Of a stretch of DNA of 64,000 nt, positions 26,201 through 37,794 are shown one piece after another; position 1 is the stretch's first letter; each line of letters opens with the position of its first letter. The stretch lies in the NCBI RefSeq assembly GCF_040436345.1, contig NC_133236.1, forward strand, positions 16,757,466 to 16,821,465, read 5' to 3'. The notes below the pieces were generated by a model that ran no database searches, was not told the DNA's origin, and saw only the letters and a list, made by a program, of their open reading frames with translations. This DNA comes from Pagrus major. Lineage: Eukaryota > Chordata > Actinopteri > Spariformes > Sparidae. Both the position numbers and the translations under genes were made by a program.

Positions 26201-27457
26201 TCCTACACATGCCACTTTGCTAGCATTTTTCCATGCTAATGTGAATATGACTTCAGAAACATCTATAAAGCTCGAGCTCTCCCAAAAACTGGAAAATAGC
26301 TACCATGTGAAAACACTCCTCGGTCTGTGAGGCTCAGGCCCTTCCATCAGGATGTCTTTGGGGCCCCGGCATCAAAAGTAACAGAGCCAGGAACTCTTTC
26401 ATCCCATCTGCCATTACACTTAATTACACACATACATCAGTTGGACGCTGGTTAGCAGGTGCCCGCATACAACTTTAGTTTACACATGGAATATTTACTA
26501 CTCCTTTAACACTACAGCTGGTATTGTGCTAATGTAGTATATATACAGCTTTGTTGCTGCACTTATTTTTATCTTTTTCATCTATATAAGTGCTGCAGGT
26601 CAGTGCTTGTTTAGTGCTGTGTTGTTTTCTTCTGCCTGTATGTTTTGGTGTCAAGTGGGCTGTCACCACCCTTGGGTGTCTGTTATGTGTGGACTATTTC
26701 TGTGTTTTTATTGTGTATGTTGCCTCAATGTTCTGTTTGCCCACATGGCAAAATATGCAACAAACAATATACATTATAGTGCTGAAAAATAGCTTGAAAC
26801 ATAAATTAAATCTGTTCAATTCTGACTCCCAAAAGGAACTATGTATTGTATTCATACATTAAATACGAGAGGGAGAAGTTAAACGTCCTCTGCGGTCTGT
26901 CAGAGGTTTCATAGTTGGAGGGTGTTTGGAGATTGTAACTCTAGCCAAGTTTGTGTTTGCTCTTCATCATCATGAAGGCACTCTTGTTTGGACATTTACC
27001 GTATGTTTAGTTTGATGTATATACAGATATATACAGATCTGCTTGTAAAAAAGCTGCTTTTCTTTTTCATTTAGGGGAGTTACTTTTTGGTACCACCTCC
27101 TTTATTAAGGCTTGCAACTAAGGGCTTTTGTAATGTTAATAAATAATTGAAGCTTTATAGATCAGTCATAAACTTTCTATATCAACAATTTAATTTATAA
27201 GGACTATGGGAGGATCTGGACCAAAAGCACTTATAAATGGATTGGTAAGATTTCTTACAACATTGCTAACATGCATGCTTAACAGTTTATAAAGCAATTA
27301 GGCATCAACAATAATACATATACTACAACCTTTTTGTTTTACATGCACCTTGGATTTATACCAGAGAGAACAAAGAGAAAATATTACTCATGAACATAGG
27401 GATGATAAGCTTCAAACATACAGTACAATCAAACCAGTACAACACCTTCACGCTGCC

Positions 27458-27494
27458 TGCGTGAGGTCCGTTTTCTTTAAAGAGACCTCACGCA
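27458..27494. repeat. Perfect 11-bp inverted repeat (hairpin potential)
   Basis: TGCGTGAGGTC and its exact inverse complement GACCTCACGCA are separated by 15 bases, giving a GC-rich stem in AT-rich surroundings. No gene context, so function is unknown. Confidence 0.7.
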
Positions 27495-30400
27495 CAAGAG
27501 CTTTAAAGAGTATTTTTAATCATAAAAAGGCCAATAGTCACAACTTTTATGCTCTACATTTTATAAAGGTGTCTTATTTGTAAGTGTTACTCTGTGAAAA
27601 CACCCCAACGATGACATTTTATATCAGTTTGTTTTCCTTCCAACTTGGAAAAAAATATCATGAGTGTAACAGTTTGTGAACCCTTTTTTGCTTAACGAAT
27701 GAATGTTTTGCCACATATTGTGTTTGGTATATGCCTACACCCACTTTAACCATTTCCTCCGCTGCTGGCTTGGGACCCCTCTCCCAGTGTTTGTTTAATG
27801 TACATTTGCTGGAGGAGCATTGAATGAGAACAGCTATCAAACAGGCAGCGGCTTGGAGAAAGAACAACACCCGTCTGCTCACGGCTGACATGAACCAGGC
27901 CTACTGTATTTAGCTGGGTATGCTGGGAGAGATCAGTCTTTGGCCATTGGTTGAACTTGTAGCATCACGCTTGTTTATAAAACAAATGGTCACTCTAACA
28001 GGCAGTAGAGGAAGCACAGGGCACACAAAAGCCCCATAATGTGTACTCAGTCCATAGGTTATGAGCTTCTCAGGACAATATAGGGAAGTATGTGGTTACT
28101 TTAGTACCAGCTACCACATACAGATTAGAAATAAAGTGTTTACCATGGCTACAACCCTCCTTCCCTCAGGCCTTTATCGATGAAAGTGATCTGTCAGTGT
28201 TTCTGCATGTGACGGAGGAGATCTGTTGTCAGCAGGCTTTGGTTGAAGGGGGTTCTTGTGATGTTCTTGTATTTGTGATGAAAGCTTAAGAGGCGAGCTG
28301 AGGAGCTTGTTAGCAGGTTTTGTTGTGCTGCATCTCAAAGCACTCAATGAGAGGAAGGAAGCTGCACAGCGACAGCCCTCTGCTTTCATTAGAGGGAGGT
28401 TCGAATGTGCTGTAGCACTCAGTGGGCAGGAGCTCACTTCCAAACAGATGACACTTCAATACAGTGGGGTGTCTGTGTGAGGCTTACAGCCCTGATCTGT
28501 GGCAGTTACACTGTGTAAAGGGCCGTGAGGGCAAACAGATATAATCTGAATGGCAGTTGAGGCAGTACAAACTCACCTCCCAACTCCCACCTCCCAATTG
28601 TGTGCTGTGCTGGAGGCTATATGAAAAATAAGACTACTATAATCCAATCACCAGAAAAGAATGTCCACAGCGAACAACCCCGGATTACATCCAGTGCCAG
28701 TGGTTTTAAACAGGCAACAGACCATTCTGGAGTAAATACCGAGTGCACAGTATAATGGCTGAAAAATTGACACCATCCCTGTATGGTTCCCTGTAAACCT
28801 CGCCTTCACTAGGCTATTCTGTCTGCCACCAGGCTCGATTTTTTACCTGCAAAAATGAAGCAGGTCTGCCATTACGCAACCAAAACAGGAAGAGGCATTG
28901 TTTTCCCTGGTCGCTATCCCCAGGTAACGGTGGAACAACTGCATTAACTGTGGAAACTCTACACAGTAAAAGAAAAAGAAGCTCACTGATTGAGGAGACA
29001 AAGAAGGTGAAGAGGGAGAGTGAGAGAAACTGAGGTAAAACAAGAGTGAACAGACGGGCATTTACTTAATTGAGAGTGTTGATGTCATTTCAAAGTCTGT
29101 TCCCTTGCTGATATGTGTTTCCTCTCACCAGCGGGACTTAAGAGGGTTCAAAATTGGCATTCTTTCTGCTAGATAAGTCAGAAACAAAACCTGCCTACTT
29201 ATTAATATAGCTGGGTCTTTACTCTGCCTTTTCTCAGCACTGAGATCAGGGTTTCTAGGTCAAATTCGGACTCTTATGGTTGTTTTTTTGCTTTGGACAG
29301 TAGCCAGGCCGTTAGCAGTTGCCACGTTGCTAATGCCGCTCGCCAGGAAACACAAGTAGCTGAAAATGGGAACCGGAGACCAATTGGCCTGGTCGATGAA
29401 GAGATTTAGTACCCATCTTTAGCCGTATTTCCGTGGACCCTAATATTCCACTAATAATCAGAATAATAGCCCTCATGTAATAGACTCATGTAAACACCTC
29501 AATTGGAAGAGACTGATCAGATCCGGCTTGATCTGAATGAATTTTAATTCAGATCGAGAGGGGTAGTGTAAACCTCACAGTAAATGTGATCAATTCTCTC
29601 TCTGGTTGGAAGAAACATCTTCTTTCTGTGCATGTTCGCCTCAAGTGAGAGCAACATTAGGGGACTTTTCTTCTGGGAGGGACAGAAATATGGCAGTTTC
29701 AAAACAGAAGTGGTCAGCAGCCTTTTTTGTTTTGAAAATTGAAGTACATGGTCAAAAGGTTCGGAAAACAAGTTATTCAAAAAAGTGTTTGAAAACGTGA
29801 ATGAAGCCAGAATTCACCAAAGCAGAAACACAGATTTGTTCCCTTGAAACAGTGTGGGTCCATCTCAATGATTACATTAACAGGTGGAACTTGTTGCATG
29901 TCTAAAAAGTTATAGTCTGATTAAATGCTTTGGATCATATTTTTCAACTATCACACTAGGTGTTGTCATGCCTCCGCGCCAGCATTAACTGTGGCCAGAG
30001 GAATTATGTTTTTGGGTTGTCTGTTTCATTCTTGTGAATGCAATATCTCAAAAAGGCCTTGAGGGAGTTTTTTCAAACAAATCCACTAGGACTGGATAGT
30101 TGACTCAGTGTTATGGAGTATTTAATCTTGGTTGTAAAGTCAGTTGAACACATTAAATCAAATACACTTAGCTGCAGTGAGCCCTGAGATCTTTGTTCAG
30201 ATTCAAAAGGAGTGAGCTGCTTTTTTTCAGCATCCTGTTTCTAATCCAAAGGGACTGTGATGTGACAAGATAACAGCTCAGACTAAATGAACTGTCTTCA
30301 GTCTCGACAGACTGATGTAACTGATCTCCCATCGTCTTCCTGCCTGTGAAAATGCCTCTTTGCGTTTCCGCCAACTTATTCCCCTCTTTCTCTTCTTCTT

Positions 30401-31879
30401 GTTTCTCGTTCTTTTTATTTTTTCACACTTTTATCCCCTTCTGAACAATATTTAATAAAAAAAAAAATATCGAGGGAAATTTATACCCTTCACCTGATTA
30501 TTTTCTCAGTCTTTAGACACACAGACAGCTGCCTGGCGGAGCTGCAGTACACTGTGTTAACATTTGATTTGGACTCACCAGGTCACATTGTTGTTTTATA
30601 TAAAATCTACAAAAGCAGGACATGTACATTATTTTTCCCATATGACACAATCTACTGTTCAGGAAGACAAACTGACGCCAAAGTCATAAACATTTTCTGG
30701 CCCCGGGACTAACTGTTGAGGCTTGCTGGTGGAGTTGATAAGCCCCACAGGATGGCACAGTCGGGCTTATCGAGCTCGGCCAAGCCAGAGGACCTCTGCT
30801 ATCGCTGGACCAACTGGCAGAGGAAAAACTCATCCCCTTATCTCCCCTCTGCTGGGGGAATAACACTCCTTCCAGCTACCCTGTCCACTCACTTCAGGTG
30901 GTGCTCTCATCTGTGTCCTAACTTAACCTCATGGGGGATTGCAGTGACGGAGCAGAAACAAGAGGCCCAGACTTTTTATTTGACTCCCACATGCTGTGGT
31001 ATGAAGAGCAAGGCTCTTTTGGCATAAAGACAAGATTGCAGAAATTCGGCCCAAGTGTTTATTTTTAATGAAAGAAGTTTGTTATCACACGACGGGAGCT
31101 AATGTCCACACAATAGCAGTGCGTGTGACAGTGTGGCGATAGGAAATCTAATGTTGAACTTGGAGTGGATTACTTTATGAGCCAAAATGAAAACAACCTC
31201 CTCTGTAAGTGCAGTGTGGAAATTCAGAACAGGAAACAAAACCGAAGAAGGTCCAGTCTGGATGAATTTCATCTGTGCTTCTCAAGTGTAGACTGCATAA
31301 GCCCGACTCATACAAACAACCTTGTTAGAACCAGTAACCTGCTGTGCAGCCGGAACATGTGCAGTTGACCCCTGAGGAGAGGCAGACTCGCTCAGCCTCA
31401 GATGTGGCTAAGTAGGAGCATCTTTTCTTTCAGATGCAAGTAAAGCATGCGGTGTGAACGGAAAGTTGCAACCCGACATGACTCAGGACATCCTACTGTT
31501 CATGGAGGCGGGAATTAGGGGTGCTGAGGGGGTATAGAAACCATCAATTGATAAAAACAAAGTGTGATGCAGACTCAGCAGAGAGCGAGAAAGAGAGAGG
31601 CACTCATGTGGAGGAGCTAAGAGGGAGCTTGAGAATATGAACAGAAGTGTCCACAGGATATAAAATCTTTCTGTGATCATGAAGCCTGAAGTTTTGTCAA
31701 TCAAGTGAATGAACTACACTGCAGACTGGAGTCTCTGTGACGAGCAGGCAGGTGTGCGTTAACATCTGCATCCTCACTGCACTGCATCATTATAAACTAT
31801 GAGGCTGTTTGTTCCTGGCATTTATCATGTGTCTTTGGTGATCTGATCACAAGGGGGACAGCTCGTCAGTTCACACCTG

Positions 31880-32105
31880 GCATGTGACCACTTGTGATCA
31901 GATCTCACTTCGCCACTCTACGCAAATAAATGTACATCACTGCGGCTAAACAGACATTACGTTTTTTACACAAAGAAAGACAGAACTTAATGTGTGACAT
32001 GCCGAATTGACAAGAAGGCCTCAATAATTAAGAATTCGTCATAGACAGTGTTTCACAAAGTTTCTTATAATCACACAAAATGCTAATTTCTACATAATGT
32101 TGCTT
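31880..32105. repeat. Dispersed repeat, copy 1 (partner at 63560-63770)
   Basis: Shares ordered blocks with 63560-63770: GGATCTCACT-like start, CAAATAAA..TACATCACTG, ACTTAATGT, AAGAAGGCC, and GTCATAGACAGTGTTTCA. Two divergent copies of one unnamed element. Confidence 0.65.
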
Positions 32106-33025
32106 TAAAATAACAAAAGTTGCTTCCTTAATAGTGTTACATATATTGTAGGATTATTATCACTGAGGCATTAATGTGTGAGCAGCACTTCTGTCATAGC
32201 TCGTTCAGGTGGAGCTGATTGTAACTGCTTTATAGATATACGCAAAAATAATAAAAACACTTGTCAATAATTGAGTCCCAAAATCTATAAATTGAAGTGC
32301 AGTCTGAATATTTATTATGTAATAATATTTAGACCTGTTTATAAAAAAGAATTTGGCGCCATGGCGAGATGAAAAATGGTTTAAACATTGCCACAAAACT
32401 GGCAGATAAAAAATATTACTTTAGCGCTAACTTTCAGACTAAAATGACTCGATAAAATGGATATTATTCGAAAGATAATTGCTAAACATGCAAATAAAAC
32501 AAGTAACTACAGAGTAAAGAGTCAAATATTACCCTCTGAAATTTAGTGGAGTAAAAGTGAATGTATTTAGTTAGTTCCACAAGAAGCCGCCCAAAAATGT
32601 ACCTGATGGTGTTTCAGTGTATCATGCTCTCTTTGGCCTTCGAATATTAATCCATTCCCCATACTACCAAAATATTGCAGGAAATCTGGATTCAAACTGC
32701 TTGAATCTTGGATATCATAGTCGTCTTTATTATTACCCACAGCAGGCAGGTATGGTCTCAAACTGTAGTTGTTCTTTGGCTCAGCTTTGGAGCAACTCTG
32801 TGGAATTAACTTTTCCACCCCACTGCTGCCAAATCCACCCTGTAAAGTGGGTTCACCTTCCTCTTTGTGAGTTTACACCTTACGTACAGTCAAAGGGCAT
32901 CTGATTCTGCAGGGAGTGTTTGTCGAGAGAGAAACTGTGCCAAAATACATTTCCTTCTTAAAGTCTGCTGAGCAGATCAAATAAAGTATTAAAGCAGAGG
33001 CACACAACCTTGAATGCTAAGTATA

Positions 33026-33031
33026 TTTATT
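33026..33031 (-). promoter_or_regulatory. Poly(A) signal of CRISP-like gene A
   Basis: AATAAA on the minus strand within GTTTCAATAAATATAC, aligned with the signal at 42354-42359 of gene B inside homologous 3' UTR sequence. Confidence 0.75.
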
Positions 33032-33155
33032 GAAACTGACTGACTGATGAGTCACAGCTTATGTTGACATGCGGACATTTGAATGATCTTGTTGGTGCAT
33101 CGAGGCTGTACACTAAGAGATGACGTTGCCGCTGCAGCCCCACTGATGCTTCAGA

Positions 33156-36100
33156 TTACAGTCTTGCTACAGAGAAAAGAGAAAACAGAAGATTAGTGTG
33201 TGCATAACAGACAACGCCACTCACTGAAGTCATCCAGTTACAATTTGTGTGTACATTTTTAGTTTTTGCTGTTTGACTTGGGATGATTTTTCTGATGATA
33301 ATTTATGCATCTTTACTCTCTTTTGGTTGAGGACTACATTGGAAATAAGTTGGAGATTTTATTGTGTGACCCTTTTCCAGTGGTGGAAGGAGTACTGAAA
33401 ATCTGAACTCAAATACAAGTAAAGTTATATTACTGAAATATTACTTAATTACAAGTAAAACTACTGTTATTAAGATAATACTTAAGTAAAAGCACAAAGT
33501 ATTCTTCTAAAACGCTACTCAGGATATTAGTTACTTTTTAACTGTTGATGTTTTATGCATTATCAACAGCAGGCGTTCAATCAAGAGGGTTTCTGTTTCT
33601 CCAAATCTTAAGTCTAAATTACTCCTAACTCCTATTCTGCTCTGATCACTGGTCATGATCACCTCTCAGGTTTGGTGTGGACAACAATGTATAGACTGGT
33701 GTCTAAACACATTATCAGTGACAATACAACAATACAGTATACCTTTTTACTTTGTTGTTTTGGATACTCATCTAAAGTATTACTGTCCTATTTCTGTCTC
33801 TGCAGGTGTATGTGTGTTAATGCCTCAGCCAAACTGTAGTTTGTAGTGAGCAACAAGTGCCGGGGGCGGCTGTGGCTCAGGAGGTAAAGCTGCCATCTAC
33901 CAATCATAGAGTCGTTGGTTTTGATCCCCGGCTACCGCTGTCTACATGCTTCTGTCAGTGTGTGAGTGTGTACAGTATGAATGTCTTGCACCTGTCTTGC
34001 AGGAAACAAGAAGTTTTTATCATAAAATTTGACCAAATGTAGAGGAAATTAGAAAAAAACAGCCTATCTTTAATATAATCCGACTTTAAATACAGTACTG
34101 TCAACAGTTGAGGTAGATACAGGCTTTGGCCACTGTCTAAAGAAATATGTATATATATTCATACAGGTAAATTTAAACATTGACAAATACTCATGAATAC
34201 TATTCATTGTTTACATGGTGCTTATAAAGTGTAACTCAAACTCCAATCAGCCATTCTTCTTTGTTTTTGCCACTTACTGCACAGTTTGTTTTCACAGGCA
34301 TTGGGACAGTCAGCGCAAGAGGGTCCTTTCTTGTAGGGGAATAGGTAGTTGTAGTTTCCACTGTAATGTAGTCCAAAGCATGAAATATTAAACATATCTG
34401 CACAAAGACTTGATCTGAGTAGCAAAACACTGTTGAATTACTACTGCAAATTACTCATTACTGCAGAGCATTACCGTGTTCTTCTTGCATCAACTTTAAT
34501 ATTCTTTCAAGGATTGCAGGTAACCCACAAAGTGCTTCTAACGATGTTATGACATTATTTGTATTCAAATCAATAATGTCTATAATAAACACAATACAAT
34601 TGATATTACATAATAGAACTTTAACTCAAGGGACACACAAATATCCATGTAATTATTCCCTAAAAGATAGGAAACATGCTAGACTTTCCACTGAAAAGCA
34701 GGAAAAGTGTTCTGTACTTACGGAGGAGAGTACTGGCAGACGTAGTAGTACTTATATTTAGCTTTGGGACAGATGGCCATACCGCAGCCAATCAGGTTGG
34801 AGTTGGCCCAGACAATCTGTGTAGATAATGACCAATGAAATACAAAATCATCAGGACCTTGTGGCATTAATGTACTGTGTAATATTGTTTTAATAGTCAC
34901 TGTTTTGGTTATAGAGTCTCAAGCCAGTGAAGGCCAATTTGTATGCAAGTAAGCCAGAATCAACAAGTGCTTGTAAAAAGCATGATTTTACTGCACCTGT
35001 GTGAAGTGTCCGACATTGCTTCCTCCCCTTCCATATTTCCAACGCTTTACCTCATCGTACCATTTCTGGATCGCCATGTCCCAGCTAGCTGCTCCCCCGG
35101 ACATGTACAGGTTCTCTCCAAATTTTTTATCTAGAGTTTAAGAGAAGGAGAAAGATACTTAAGACTTCTTAAAACCTGTAACACCTACACTTGGTTTACA
35201 ATCATGCATTTCAATCCAAAGGCAAACACAATTAAGTTACCTATAATGAGAAATCAAATTAAGGATGTTGCTCTCAGATGTATAAATGTCCTCCATATTC
35301 CTATATAATTGACTTTTGTCTGTCTTTGATAACATTATCTTACAGAATAGTGTTCCAATTAATTTATACATTTTTTTTAAATGATGGAATGTTTGGATGG
35401 ACCAGTCTGATCATCACCACAAGACCCATACATAATATATTTACATGTATTTCATTCATCCCAGCTACATTAAAGAATTGACACTATAAACTGCTACATG
35501 AAACCTGCCATTTCCCATTTATGTACTGCAGGGACTGTTTCTGTCATGTATTATATGGTTGACACGGTGCCTTAAAGTCCTGCTAGAGTAGTCTAGATGT
35601 TTAAGATGTCTGAAATTGTTTTCTGTTCGCTGTTTCAGATGATGCTCTCTGATAAGAGTAAAATGCTTATTAAACTGGTGAAATAACACCGTAGCTCTGG
35701 CTTATCTCTGGCTAAAATGAGTGTGTTATAATGATCTTACTGCCAAGCTTTCTTGGTGCTGGTGTGTGGTTCAGGGTGCAGCGATCGGCCCATCTCTGAG
35801 CATTGGCAGCAAACTCCTTGCTCCAGCTCTGTGGAGAGCAGAAGACAGAGCAGAAATAAGCACATTTAGACAACTACAGTATACAGCATATATACCAGAG
35901 AAGTTTGTTATGTGCTTGTTCGTAAAACCTGTATCTCGTACTGATTTAGGATTCAGGATGCAGGCTGGAGAATGTGTCATATCAATTCCAGGACTATTAA
36001 GCTAGATCAAGTGATCCATGTTCATAAAATTCAGTGAGGCACACTTTGCTTTGAAAATTATGAAATTATTTCAATGCATAATCAGCATGTTACCATTTTC

Positions 36101-36820
36101 AACATGTTTGTTGCAGTAGGTTGAACACCTCTTCTCAGGTCGTTGTGCTTGTTCACAATCTCACGCGGGTTTACAGAAGGGCTTGAGGGAGGGCCCCTGG
36201 AGCCCCTGGAGCCTCTGGAGCCCCTGGAGCCCCTGGAGCCTCTGGAGCCCCTGGAGCCTCTGTTCAGACGTTTATTCGGGTTCGGTCTTGGGTAGGTGAC
36301 CCTGTTGGTCGGGCGAGGTATCGACGTACGTCCTCCATTAGAGCCACTGGAACGGGTGATGGTCTTAGTAGTTATGGTCGTACGTCCTCCATTAGAGCCA
36401 CTGGAACGGGTGATGGTCTTGCGAGTTATGGTCGTACGTCCTCCTTTTATATAAAACTTGCCTACATGAACACAAAACAAAACAATAAAATAGATTTTGT
36501 AAAGTTTGAATACATATGAGTATCCTAAATCTTGTAATAATAATTATTAGAAAAACTCACCAAATGCCTTTTTTGGGTGGTAGTTTTCAGATATAAGAGA
36601 GAAATAGTGGATAAGTTATTGCACATAAGAAGCAAAATTATTGTACGTTCGGAAAAAGCTTGATTTTTACAAAACAAAAAAATAATTTCAATATAGTTCC
36701 CTATTAGAGAGGACATTTTTTACTTACAGGTATCACGATGAAGTCTTTCCCCGAGTTACCAGGCACCTGAAGAGCAAAGAAGGCAAAGGCGCACAGGAAA
36801 CTCAAAGTGTACAGAGACAT
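33156..36820 (-). CDS. CRISP-family secreted CAP protein A with repeat-rich N-terminal insert and truncated C-terminus
   Basis: Exons: 36820-36728, microexon 36567-36561, 36461-36094, 35828-35741, 35130-34997, 34816-34722, 34360-34278, 33166-33156. Splicing gives about 292 aa. A signal peptide ([16 protein letters not shown]) is followed by a long insert encoded in exon 3: 18-residue Thr/Arg/Ser repeats and a run of Gly-Ser-Arg triplets, absent from gene B. The CAP domain starts at [13 protein letters not shown] and has both signatures, [11 protein letters not shown] (CAP1) and [12 protein letters not shown] (CAP2), plus GENLYMSG. The hinge reads [13 protein letters not shown]. The last exon is damaged: spliced in phase it reaches TAA after three codons. 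CAP proteins are secreted and disulfide-stabilised; the specific role is unknown. It may be a functional reduced protein or a gene in decay. Confidence 0.8.
33380..33540. repeat. AGTAAAAGTA-type dispersed repeat (intron of gene A)
   Basis: Contains GTGGAAGGAGTACTGAAAAT and repeated ACAAGTAAA / TTAAGTAAAAGCACAAAGTA. Similar strings occur at 12430-12640, 25850-25935, 49870-50170, 50600-51260 and 60390-61400, indicating a dispersed family. Confidence 0.55.
33862..33960 (+). mobile_element. tRNA-derived SINE head
   Basis: Begins GGGGGCGGCTGTGGCTCAGG. TGGCTCAGGAGG resembles a pol III A box and GGTTTTGATCCCC a B box (usual GGTTCGATCC). Lies in the last intron of gene A. The tail does not extend recognisably. 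Confidence 0.75.
36190..36262. repeat. In-frame 9-bp tandem repeat in gene A exon 3 (Gly-Ser-Arg)
   Basis: About eight near-identical 9-bp units (GGAGCCCCT / GGAGCCTCT on the plus strand), each encoding Gly-Ser-Arg on the minus strand. Unit variation is only C/T at one position, which suggests recent slippage expansion. Confidence 0.9.
36325..36450. repeat. In-frame 54-bp tandem repeat in gene A exon 3
   Basis: CGTACGTCCTCC recurs at 36325, 36379 and 36433, exactly 54 bp apart. Two full units are nearly identical and a third is partial. They encode 18-residue Gly-Gly-Arg-Thr...Ser-Ser-Gly-Ser-Asn repeats with no stop. Confidence 0.9.
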
Positions 36821-36863
36821 GGTTGAATCCAGGACTGTTAACCTCCAAGAGCCACAGGTGTGC

Positions 36864-36870
36864 TTTATAT
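36864..36870 (-). promoter_or_regulatory. TATA box of CRISP-like gene A
   Basis: ATATAAA on the minus strand, 44 nt upstream of the ATG, at the same place as the TATATAAA of gene B. The next 90 nt upstream are homologous between the genes (GTGACAAATGAACACACAA shared). Confidence 0.65.
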
Positions 36871-37149
36871 GCTCATGACAACACAGACATGTGACAAATG
36901 AACACACAACCTCAGGGCCATCCTGGTTTCGAATGAACCAGACTGAAGATAGCATTTGTCAACGTGGCACCTGTGAAACGTCAGGTCATCCTTATGTATT
37001 CTTTATAATAATGATGACGTGTTCTTCTGCCTGTTCCTTGTACTAGTGAGTGTATGTCCTCACCTCTTCAATAAATCCCTGAAATGTTGCTGTCTGCTAG
37101 GGATGTCTGTGTTTGGATCAGTTACCTTTGGTCACGCACTCACCCGCTT

Positions 37150-37300
37150 GTTAATAGTGTTTTAAAATCTCGATGTTCAGTCCATTCAACTTTCAAATTC
37201 AACTTTAACTCTGTTGTCCTTGAGTGGAAATTTGTTTTGCAGCAACATGTACAATGTTTAACATAAATCATAGTAAGATACGTAAAACATATAATAAGAA
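37150..37300. repeat. Repeat upstream of gene A, homologous to 46420-46560
   Basis: Shares CAGTCCATTCAACTTT, TTGTCCTTGAGTGGAAATTTG and ACATAAATCATAGTAAGATACG with CAGTCCATTCAACTTTAACT and AAACATGATAAAATACATAA upstream of gene B. It may be a dispersed repeat that was duplicated with the genes. Confidence 0.5.
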
Positions 37301-37794
37301 TGTAAAAAAAAAAAACCTCATCAAAAATAAACATGTTAATGGCATTTACCACATATACCATGTACATCAAGTGATGAAGTTATGGGAATCACGTTGCCAT
37401 GGACTGTATCCACTGCCCCTTTTTCCTGCTTGTAATCTTGCCTACGGTATTTTGTATCTTTCGAGCTCAACATAACCAGCAAAGACCCATTGGCCGACAA
37501 ACTGTCACCTACCGAGTGACTTCATCCCCTACCTCACTTAACTGGTTGCCGTAACCTGTCTTACTCTTGCTGCTTACAACATACATGTCATTACAAATGA
37601 CATCAGGGAGCCACAAACTTCTACTGTCCTTATTGCACTTCTTACTTTTGTATTTTTTAATGTGCTCTTGTTGTCTGTGTCTTTGCTGTACATGTTTGTA
37701 CCTTGTTTTCTACCTGTTTTGTATTTTGTTTGTGCTCTTGCATCTTTTGTGTAGACTGAATGTTGCTTCACTACCACTGACTGTTGTCTCCTTA

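Larger units (their letters stand above)
25020..33020. other. Gene-poor interval between the hAT MITE and CRISP-like gene A
   Basis: No supportable gene. It contains AGTAAAAGTA-type repeat at 25850-25935, a dispersed repeat at 26035-26200, an 11-bp-stem inverted repeat at 27458-27494, and a dispersed repeat at 31880-32105 that recurs at 63560-63770. Sequence at 32860-33020 is homologous to 42160-42350, marking the 3' flank of the CRISP duplication. Unique blocks such as 25130-25600 and 26300-26440 could be conserved non-coding sequence (inference). Confidence 0.5.

Noticed and set aside
30716-31027. 103-codon plus-strand frame in the gene-poor interval
   Set aside because: No known domain, no acceptor/donor pair fitting the frame, and no neighbouring exons.
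33862-33935. A functional tRNA gene (A/B-box-like sequence)
   Set aside because: Box B has a substitution, no complete cloverleaf can be drawn, and the sequence matches the head of fish tRNA-derived SINEs.
36082-36480. Open frame of 132 codons taken as a stand-alone repeat protein
   Set aside because: Its first codons are intronic. The true coding part is 36461-36094, bounded by a TGTAG acceptor and a GTAACA donor and in phase with the CAP exons.
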